From: DASXIW01 sp036497785
Lineage (GTDB): Bacteria; Pseudomonadota; Alphaproteobacteria; Acetobacterales; Acetobacteraceae
Assembly (NCBI GenBank): GCA_036497785.1
Contig: DASXIW010000020.1
Coordinates: 1-9,414, forward strand
Reading direction: 5' to 3'
Length of the DNA stretch: 9,414 bases
This document shows, piece by piece, positions 1 to 5,016 of this stretch (positions within the stretch are counted from its first letter, which is position 1; each line of letters opens with the position of its first letter). The position numbers and the translations under genes are program-made. A model generated the notes under the pieces. That model was not told where the DNA came from, searched no databases, and worked only from the letters and a program-made list of their open reading frames with translations.

Positions 1-674
1 ACATGTTCGTGTCCGGCATCGAGGTCGACACCCGTGCCTATTTCATGGCGGCGACGATGGTCATTGCGGTGCCCACGGGGATCAAGATCTTCTCGTGGAT
101 CGCCACGATGTGGGGCGGATCACTCACATTCGACACCCCCATGCTGTGGGCAATCGGCTTCATATTCGTCTTCACTGTCGGCGGCGTCACCGGCGTGGTG
201 CTCGCCAATGCCGGCATCGACCAGGTCCTGCACAACACCTACTATGTCGTGGCGCATTTCCACTATGTGCTGTCACTCGGCTCGGTGTTCGGCATTTTCG
301 CCGGGTTCTATTACTGGATCGGCAAGATGACCGGCCGGCCATATCCCGAGTTCTGGGGGAAGGTGCATTTCTGGGTGACGTTCGTCGGCGTGAACCTGAC
401 GTTCTTCCCGATGCATTTCCTGGGTCTGGCCGGCATGCCGCGCCGCTACCCGGACTATCCTGCCGCGTTCGAGGGTTGGAACAGGGTTGCGTCGTTCGGC
501 GCGTACATCGGCGGCGTGTCGGTGCTAATCTTCCTGTATGTCGTGTACCGCATCTTCACCACCAAGGAGCGGCTGGCCGATAATTATTGGGGCGAGGGGG
601 CGACGACGCTGGAATGGACGGTGAGTTCTCCGCCGCCGTTCCACACCTTCGAGGAATTGCCGCGTATTCGCTGA
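1..674 (+). CDS. ctaD: Cytochrome c oxidase subunit I, C-terminal part (5' end outside the window)
   Basis: Catalytic subunit of an aa3-type heme-copper oxidase: it reduces O2 with electrons from cytochrome c and pumps protons across the inner membrane. The reading frame is open at the left edge; the first visible Met (base 3) is internal, being the Met of the HHMF-type segment, and bases 1-2 fit the end of the preceding His codon. Counting from that Met, Lys28 in PTGIKIFSW is the K-channel lysine. His85 and His87 in VVAHFHYVLS are the ligands of heme a3 and heme a. FPMHFLGLAGMPRRYPDYP (135-153) carries the conserved Arg pair. Several membrane helices follow, ending in a short soluble tail. 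The upstream CuB ligands and the D channel lie outside the window. The stop is 4 bp before the heme O synthase gene, so the two are surely co-transcribed. Identity is certain; only the start is missing. Confidence 0.97.
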   Translation, partial: MFVSGIEVDTRAYFMAATMVIAVPTGIKIFSWIATMWGGSLTFDTPMLWAIGFIFVFTVGGVTGVVLANAGIDQVLHNTYYVVAHFHYVLSLGSVFGIFAGFYYWIGKMTGRPYPEFWGKVHFWVTFVGVNLTFFPMHFLGLAGMPRRYPDYPAAFEGWNRVASFGAYIGGVSVLIFLYVVYRIFTTKERLADNYWGEGATTLEWTVSSPPPFHTFEELPRIR

Positions 675-678
675 TCGG

Positions 679-1674
679 ATGATCGTGATGACTGATACCG
701 CCTTGGCGGTTGCGAGAAAGGGCAGGGGGGACGATGCGTGCGCCCTGTCGCCGCTTCCGGGTTCCGACGATATGCTGGCCGGGGTCGGCTATTCAACCGC
801 CGGCGATTGGTTTGCGCTGCTCAAGCCGCGCGTGATGACGCTGGTCGTGTTCAGCGGCCTGGTGGGGCTGCTGGTGGCGCCCGGGCATCTGCATCCCATA
901 CTGGCCTTCACCGCCGTGCTTTGCATCGCCGTCGCCGCGGGTGCGGCGGGTGCCATCAACATGTGGTACGACCGCGATATCGACGCGGTGATGCGCCGGA
1001 CGTCGAGGCGGCCCATCCCGGCCGGACGGATCGATCCTGGCGAGGCGCTGGCGTTCGGCGTGGCGCTGGCGGTGGCCTCGGTGATCGTGATGGGGCTGGC
1101 GACCAATCTGGTCGCGGCCGGAATCCTGTCGCTTTCCATAGGCTTTTACGTGTTCGTCTATACGATGTGGCTGAAGCGGCGCACGCCCCAGAACATCGTG
1201 ATCGGCGGGGCGGCCGGAGCGTTTCCGCCGCTGATCGGCTGGGCCGCGGTGACCGGCGGCGTGGATGTGATGCCGCTGCTGATGTTCGCGATCATCTTCT
1301 TCTGGACGCCGCCGCATTTCTGGTCGCTGTCACTGTTCGCGCATGCGGATTACGCGCGGGCAGGGGTGCCGATGCTGCCGGTGGTGGCGGGTGCGAAGGA
1401 GACGCGGCGGCAGATCTTCCTGTACACGCTGGTGCTGGTGCCGGTGACGCTGTTGCCCTGGCTGCTGCACGAGACCGGGGCGATTTACGGGATCTCCGCG
1501 CTCCTGCTCGGGCTCGGATTTCTGGCCAGCGTCTGGCGCGTGCTGAGGGATCGGCAGGACGAGGCGGGGGTCAGCTTGACCCGGGATGCCCCGGCGCGGG
1601 CGGCGTTCAAATACTCGATCCTGTATCTTTTCGTGCTGCTGGGAGCCATGGCTGTGGACCGAATGGCCGGCTGA
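679..1674 (+). CDS. ctaB: Protoheme IX farnesyltransferase (heme O synthase)
   Basis: Integral membrane UbiA-family prenyltransferase that transfers a farnesyl group from farnesyl diphosphate to protoheme IX, giving heme O, the precursor of heme A for the oxidase encoded upstream. The first Asp-rich motif is NMWYDRDIDAVMRR (94-107) with Asp98 and Asp102, followed by RPIPAGRI. The conserved loop KRRTPQNIVIGGAAGAFPP spans 166-184. PPHFW (211-215) and DYARAGVPMLPVV (224-236) are further family signatures. About eight or nine hydrophobic helices are visible from residue 52 on. At 331 residues it is somewhat longer than the usual ~300 because of a soluble ~45-residue N-terminal leader. The ATG at 679 was taken because it sits 4 bp after the ctaD stop; the ATG at 688 is equally possible. 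Neither has a strong Shine-Dalgarno, which suggests translational coupling to ctaD. Confidence 0.96.
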   Translation: MIVMTDTALAVARKGRGDDACALSPLPGSDDMLAGVGYSTAGDWFALLKPRVMTLVVFSGLVGLLVAPGHLHPILAFTAVLCIAVAAGAAGAINMWYDRDIDAVMRRTSRRPIPAGRIDPGEALAFGVALAVASVIVMGLATNLVAAGILSLSIGFYVFVYTMWLKRRTPQNIVIGGAAGAFPPLIGWAAVTGGVDVMPLLMFAIIFFWTPPHFWSLSLFAHADYARAGVPMLPVVAGAKETRRQIFLYTLVLVPVTLLPWLLHETGAIYGISALLLGLGFLASVWRVLRDRQDEAGVSLTRDAPARAAFKYSILYLFVLLGAMAVDRMAG

Positions 1675-1678
1675 CAGA

Positions 1679-1852
1679 ATGGTGCCCGGCACGAAACCGA
1701 AAGACCCGCCGCATCTGAGTCGCCGGGATTCTGAGGCGATGGGCAAGCGGCGGCGCGGGCGGAATCTTGCCATGCTGGTCGTGTTGTTGCTGCTGGCCGC
1801 CTTGTTCTACGCTATCGCCATGGTGAAATTGGCCGGAACGAGCATGCCGTGA
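1679..1852 (+). CDS. Small single-helix protein of the cox operon (CoxF-like)
   Basis: A 57-residue protein with a polar, basic N-terminal half (cluster KRRRGR at 23-28) followed by one hydrophobic helix (about 30-49, LAMLVVLLLLAALFYAIAMV) and a short tail. By the positive-inside rule the N-terminus should be cytoplasmic. Small one-helix proteins occupy the same slot between ctaB and ctaG in many alphaproteobacterial oxidase operons (CoxF-like); their role is thought to be oxidase assembly but is poorly defined. The ATG at 1679 lies 4 bp after the ctaB stop. An in-frame ATG at 1739 would give a 37-residue protein starting MGKRRRGR, just before the helix. The stop codon overlaps the GTG start of ctaG by 4 bp (GTGA). 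Position and topology support a real gene; the sequence is too short for firm family assignment. Confidence 0.75.
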   Translation: MVPGTKPKDPPHLSRRDSEAMGKRRRGRNLAMLVVLLLLAALFYAIAMVKLAGTSMP

Positions 1853-2532
1853 CCAACGCCCCGCCAGAGAGGGAGACGCCAGGCCGCAAGCCGCGCGGCA
1901 ATCTGGCGCTGGGACTGACCTGTGCCGCCATTATCGGCGGCATGCTGGGGCTGTCGTTTGCCGCGGTGCCGCTGTACTACGCCTTCTGTGCTGCCACCGG
2001 CTATAATGGCACCCCGAAGATCGGCCCCGAGACCAGTGCCGTGGTCAGCAACAAGACCATTATCGTGCGGTTCAACGCCGACACCCATCCGTCTCTGCCG
2101 TGGCGCTTCCTGCCCGAGCAGAATTCGGAGACGGTCAAGCTGGGCGAGGAGCGGGTGGCGTTCTATGCGGCGCGGAACCTAGATAGCCAGCCGGTGACGG
2201 GAATCGCCACCTACAACGTAACGCCGGACAAGATCGGCAAGTATTTCCACAAGACGGCGTGTTTTTGTTTCAACCAGCAGACGCTGGCGCCGAATCAGGA
2301 CATGCAGTTTCCGCTGAGCTTCTGGGTGGATCCGGCGATCGCCACCGATCCCGAGACATCGGACGTGACCACCATCACCCTGTCCTACACTTTCTTCCGC
2401 TCGCTGGACGATGCGGCCAAGTCCGGTGCCCTGGCCAAGGCCGGCCCGCATGTGGGCGCGGACCCGACGCTCGATCCCAGGACGCCGGTGCCGGAAAAGG
2501 TGAGGGCGGCGTTGGAACAGCCGCATAGCTGA
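1849..2532 (+). CDS. ctaG: Cytochrome c oxidase assembly protein CtaG/Cox11 (CuB copper chaperone)
   Basis: Membrane-anchored copper chaperone that inserts CuB into subunit I. The 227-residue protein has a short Arg/Lys-rich cytoplasmic N-terminus, one membrane helix (about 19-43), the conserved FCAATGYNGTP (46-56), and a periplasmic beta-sandwich domain. The copper-binding CFCF motif is at 138-141 (Cys138 and Cys140) in a TACFCFNQQTL context, and Cys47 of the juxtamembrane FC is also present, so the known copper ligands are complete. The length is a little above the ~190-200 of many homologues because of a Pro/Lys-poor C-terminal tail after residue 185. The start is GTG at 1849, overlapping the stop of the small upstream gene (GTGA); there is no strong ribosome site, consistent with coupled translation. 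It is the last visible gene of the oxidase operon: the next gene is convergent, 26 bp away. Confidence 0.96.
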   Translation: MTNAPPERETPGRKPRGNLALGLTCAAIIGGMLGLSFAAVPLYYAFCAATGYNGTPKIGPETSAVVSNKTIIVRFNADTHPSLPWRFLPEQNSETVKLGEERVAFYAARNLDSQPVTGIATYNVTPDKIGKYFHKTACFCFNQQTLAPNQDMQFPLSFWVDPAIATDPETSDVTTITLSYTFFRSLDDAAKSGALAKAGPHVGADPTLDPRTPVPEKVRAALEQPHS

Positions 2533-2558
2533 ACGCTGGATAGCAGAAGGCGGGCGGT

Positions 2559-4028
2559 TCAGGCGGACGGCACCGGCACGGTGAAGACCATCATGGCACC
2601 AGGGCCCGTGTGATCCGCGGCCCAGATGCGGCCGCCATGGGCGGCGATGATCGACCGGCAGATCGACAAACCCATGCCCATCCCGTCCCGCTTGGTGGTG
2701 AAGAATGGCTGGAACACGCGATCGCGATGTTCCGGGGCGATGCCCGTGCCGGTATCGCGGATCGCAACCTTCAGATCGGCCTCGCACAAGGCCGTGCTGA
2801 CCACCAGCTCACGCGGAGTGGCGGAATTTGCGGCCATCGCCTGGATGCCGTTGACCATGAGGTTGATGACGACCTGCTGCAACTGGATGCGGTCGCCAGA
2901 TATCGGCGGAAGGTCGGGTGCCAGGTCCAGGCGAAGGCTGGTTTGCTTGCTCTCCACCTCACGTCGGATCAGCGGCACGGATTCGTTGATGACGTCGTTC
3001 ATCTTCACGGTGGATCGCTGCGGTTCGACCTTGCGCATCAGGCCGTGCAGGCGTGTCACCACTGCGCTGGCCCGTCTGCCTTCGGCGATCAGCGCCTGAA
3101 CCATCTTGCGGGCCTCCTCCACGTTGGGCATCGGCAGCGACAGCCAGCGCAGGCAGGCCTCACCGCTCAGCACGATCCCCGCGAGCGGCGTATTCACCTC
3201 GTGGGCGATCGAGGCCGTCAGCTTGCCGAGGGTGGCGACCCTGGTGATGTGCGCGAGTTCCGCCTGGGCGCGCAGCAACGCCTCCTCGGAGCGGCGCACC
3301 GCGGTGACATCCGTCAACCCGCCGAAATAGCGCAGATTGCCGAGACAGGTGTGATCGCGTTGGGCGACCGCGCGGACATGCTTCACGGTGCCGTCCGGCA
3401 TCAGCAATCTGTGCGGCACGTCGATGGAAGCCTGTCCGATTTCGGCCGCCGCCAGCGCGCATTGAAAGGCGGCGGTATCGTCCGGGTGGATGCGCTGGAG
3501 GATTGCCGCAAGGGTCGGCTTCGACGAGCGTTTGTACTGGTAGATGCGCCGTGTCTCGTCCGACCAGTCCACCGAGCGATCCGCGAGATTCCAGACGAAG
3601 CTTCCGGTGACGCTGTGACGCTGCGTCTCCCGGTGGAGTGCCTCGGTGCGCCGCAACGTCGCCTCGGCTTCCGCCCAACCCGGCGCATCGGTGTGGGGCT
3701 CGTCCGGACCCGGATGGCCGCCGCGCATCGTTGCCATCTGATCGCTCGCGGGATCGCCGATCCCCGCGCCGCCCTCGGGCGCGAAGACGGCCGCATCTTC
3801 GGACCATCCGCTCCGAGTCAAGGGCGGTCGCGCGCCGTTGGGCAAATGGCGCGCCGGGCTGTGACGCCGGCGGGCTTGGGTGTGGTCCTGGGGCGCGGCG
3901 GTGTCGGCGCCGTGGGGTTGCCACGCGCCGGGCAGGCTGGCGCGAGTTTCGGCAAACAACGCCCCGCCGGCCTCGTCGCGCAGCGTATGCGGGGTGTCGC
4001 GCAGGCCCGACTTGGGATTGCAGGACAT
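2559..4028 (-). CDS. Soluble PAS-domain sensor histidine kinase (FixL/NtrB-like HK)
   Basis: Two-component sensor kinase that autophosphorylates on a His and passes the phosphate to a response regulator. Of 489 residues, the first ~110 are Pro/Arg/Gly-rich and probably disordered. Residues ~130-245 form a PAS domain (fold-3 type: SFVWNLADRSVDWSDETRRI, then IHPDDTAAF and PDGTVKHVRA). A short coiled linker leads to the H-box SIAHEVNTPLAG with His276. The kinase core has an N-box at 384-399 (Asn389, Asn393), G1 DTGTGI (425-430), F-box FQPFFTTK (439-446) and G2 GMGMGLSI (449-456). All catalytic elements are intact. There are no membrane helices, so it senses a cytosolic signal; no heme-binding His of the FixL type is evident. 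A strong AGGAG site 8 nt before the ATG fixes the start, and third-position GC is high through the N-terminus, so the ATGs at 3737 and 3728 are less likely. No response regulator gene is present nearby; the signal and partner are unknown. Confidence 0.92.
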   Translation of the reverse strand: MSCNPKSGLRDTPHTLRDEAGGALFAETRASLPGAWQPHGADTAAPQDHTQARRRHSPARHLPNGARPPLTRSGWSEDAAVFAPEGGAGIGDPASDQMATMRGGHPGPDEPHTDAPGWAEAEATLRRTEALHRETQRHSVTGSFVWNLADRSVDWSDETRRIYQYKRSSKPTLAAILQRIHPDDTAAFQCALAAAEIGQASIDVPHRLLMPDGTVKHVRAVAQRDHTCLGNLRYFGGLTDVTAVRRSEEALLRAQAELAHITRVATLGKLTASIAHEVNTPLAGIVLSGEACLRWLSLPMPNVEEARKMVQALIAEGRRASAVVTRLHGLMRKVEPQRSTVKMNDVINESVPLIRREVESKQTSLRLDLAPDLPPISGDRIQLQQVVINLMVNGIQAMAANSATPRELVVSTALCEADLKVAIRDTGTGIAPEHRDRVFQPFFTTKRDGMGMGLSICRSIIAAHGGRIWAADHTGPGAMMVFTVPVPSA

Positions 4029-4036
4029 GGCATCAA

Positions 4037-4041
4037 CTCCT
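4037..4041 (-). promoter_or_regulatory. Ribosome binding site of the histidine kinase gene
   Basis: On the minus strand an exact AGGAG lies 8 nt upstream of the ATG at 4028. This decides the start of the kinase gene in favour of the long, Pro/Arg-rich N-terminus rather than internal Met codons 98 or 101. Confidence 0.7.
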
Positions 4042-4130
4042 GAAACGCGAAAAGGTCACCGGGCAGCCCGTCTGACGGAGGAATGGCAGGAAAAGGCGCG
4101 ACAGCGATGTTGCGGGTTCGATGCGCGCCA

Positions 4131-4670
4131 TCAGTAGGCACGCCGGTTGTGCAGGATGATCAGTTGCACGATCTTGTCGGCGCGCAGGGAGAAGTAGAAG
4201 TCGAGCACCAGCGGATCGGGTGATGCCGCTTTATCGAACTCGCCCCCCACATTGGCAGTGACGACCACGTCGCCATAACGCTCGACCGCCCGGGTGACGG
4301 ACATGGTCATCTTGTCGCCGACGATCTCGCGTCCGGCCCATCGCCTGATCTCGGTCTTGCCCAGATATTGGCGTTGCTGGTCGTTGACCAAGGCGTCGTC
4401 GGCGAAGCTCGCCAGCAATCCGTCGAGGTGGAAGCTGTTGGCGGCGCGGATGAAGGCGGCCACAGGCGGGGGCAAGGGTGGCATGGTCTCCTCATTCACG
4501 GTCAAGGGGGAAATCCTGTCGTGGCCGAAGGTGAGCCGGTGGTCGCGCCGCAACGGGCCGGCAATGCCCATCTTCCCGTATTTGCCGCAGCCGAGCACGC
4601 CTTTGGCGTGATGCGCCTTCGCGGCGCCCGCGAAGGCGGCGATGGGGCGGGACAGGCCGGGGAAGGCCAT
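4131..4670 (-). CDS. NTF2/SnoaL-like family protein with N-terminal extension
   Basis: The last ~117 residues look like a SnoaL/NTF2-like cone-fold domain: PVAAFIRAANSFHLDGLLASF, then FADDALVND, the GKTEIRRWAGREI helix, and strands ending in DPLVLDFYFSLRADKIVQLII. Such domains act as small-molecule isomerases or hydrolases or as ligand-binding proteins; no substrate can be named here. Two starts compete. The ATG at 4670 has AAAGGA 6 nt upstream and gives 179 residues; its extra 62 codons show very high third-position GC, as real coding sequence would. The ATG at 4484 has AGGAG only 3 nt upstream and gives the 117 residues usual for the family. I chose 4670 on codon usage. I do not recognise the extension (Gly/Ala/His-rich, GVLGCGKYGKMGIAGPL). 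The open frame continues to 4790 with poorer codon bias. The gene lies 102 bp upstream of the kinase on the same strand, so they may be co-transcribed. Confidence 0.7.
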   Translation of the reverse strand: MAFPGLSRPIAAFAGAAKAHHAKGVLGCGKYGKMGIAGPLRRDHRLTFGHDRISPLTVNEETMPPLPPPVAAFIRAANSFHLDGLLASFADDALVNDQQRQYLGKTEIRRWAGREIVGDKMTMSVTRAVERYGDVVVTANVGGEFDKAASPDPLVLDFYFSLRADKIVQLIILHNRRAY

Positions 4671-4676
4671 GGAGAG

Positions 4677-4682
4677 TCCTTT
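4677..4682 (-). promoter_or_regulatory. Candidate ribosome binding site for the NTF2-like gene (long form)
   Basis: AAAGGA on the minus strand, 6 nt before the ATG at 4670. A competing GAGGAG at 4488-4493 sits only 3 nt before the internal ATG at 4484. Both could work, so two protein forms are possible. Confidence 0.4.
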
Positions 4683-4831
4683 CAAGCGTTGCATTGCCCG
4701 GACAGCCGAATGACCGGGCCAGACCGCACGCGATGCCGGCGACGAGCTTCCGTGGGAGGCGGCGGCCCGGAATTTTCGCTGCGGTCGCAATGCGCCGACA
4801 CAGCATGCACGTGTCTGGGCGGACGAGCATG

Positions 4832-4855
4832 TTAGACGTTGCTAAGAGCTGTTAG
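4832..4855. repeat. Helically phased TTAG / CTAA / TTAG array
   Basis: TTAG at 4832-4835, CTAA (its reverse complement) at 4842-4845 and TTAG at 4852-4855, each exactly 10 bp apart and each preceded by G. The inner pair forms an imperfect 14-bp palindrome (4842-4855, two mismatched positions). One-turn spacing of alternating half-sites could mark protein binding on one face of the DNA. Short motifs like this can arise by chance. Confidence 0.35.
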
Positions 4856-4874
4856 GCATTCTTCAGGCGGATCA

Positions 4875-4897
4875 GATTTTGTCGGCCAGACAAAATC
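4875..4897. promoter_or_regulatory. Perfect palindrome GATTTTGTC-N5-GACAAAATC, candidate operator
   Basis: Two perfect 9-bp arms (4875-4883 and 4889-4897) around a 5-bp centre GGCCA. No T-run follows on either strand, so it is a poor intrinsic terminator. The arm length and 23-bp size suit a dimeric repressor or activator operator (TetR- or MarR-type, for example). It is ~205 bp upstream of the preferred start of the NTF2-like gene and ~100 bp downstream of the STAND regulator gene. The binding protein is unknown. Confidence 0.5.
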
Positions 4898-4974
4898 ACA
4901 CGCCAAAACAACAGCTTGGAACATGATGATTGCCGATGGGCGCCATCGTCATGCTTTGGCTTGTGGCCTTGGCA

Positions 4975-5016
4975 GCAATATCGCCGGCCTACCGGTTTAG
5001 TCTGAAGCGATATTGC
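4975..5016 (-). repeat. Inverted repeat / hairpin across the stop codon of the STAND regulator
   Basis: Perfect 10-bp arms: GCAATATCGC at 4975-4984 and GCGATATTGC at 5007-5016, with a 22-nt loop that contains the TAA stop (4997-4999). With one bulged base (4974) the stem extends by three more pairs (GGC 4971-4973 with GCC 5017-5019). One arm lies in the last codons of the regulator. On the minus-strand transcript no U-tract follows, so it may be a factor-dependent terminator, a 3'-end stabiliser or an mRNA control element rather than a classical terminator. Confidence 0.5.

Larger units (their letters stand above)
4671..4996. other. Non-coding interval with several symmetric elements
   Basis: I see no convincing gene here. 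The frame of the NTF2-like gene stays open to 4790, but codon bias drops upstream of 4670. The interval holds a TTAG/CTAA/TTAG array (4832-4855), a perfect palindrome (4875-4897), a small CGATGG/CCATCG inverted repeat (4934-4948) and one arm of a long hairpin (4975-4984). The stretch about 4830-4980 is visibly richer in A/T than its surroundings, as expected of a promoter region. It lies downstream of the STAND regulator and upstream of the NTF2-like gene, both minus strand, so it most likely controls the latter. I could not find a convincing -35/-10 pair. Confidence 0.6.

Noticed and set aside
2529..2562. CTGAAC / GTTCAG inverted repeat between the convergent ctaG and kinase genes, as a bidirectional terminator
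   Set aside because: Only 6-bp arms with a 22-nt loop and no T-tract on either strand; too weak to call.
2610..4043. A 477-codon open frame on the + strand, antisense to the histidine kinase
   Set aside because: Its product shows no recognisable domain, while the minus strand has every kinase motif, a strong ribosome site and proper codon bias. Long antisense frames are common in high-GC genes.
4934..4948. CGATGG-GCG-CCATCG inverted repeat
   Set aside because: Short arms and a 3-nt loop with no U-tract; such small GC-rich inverted repeats are expected by chance in this genome.
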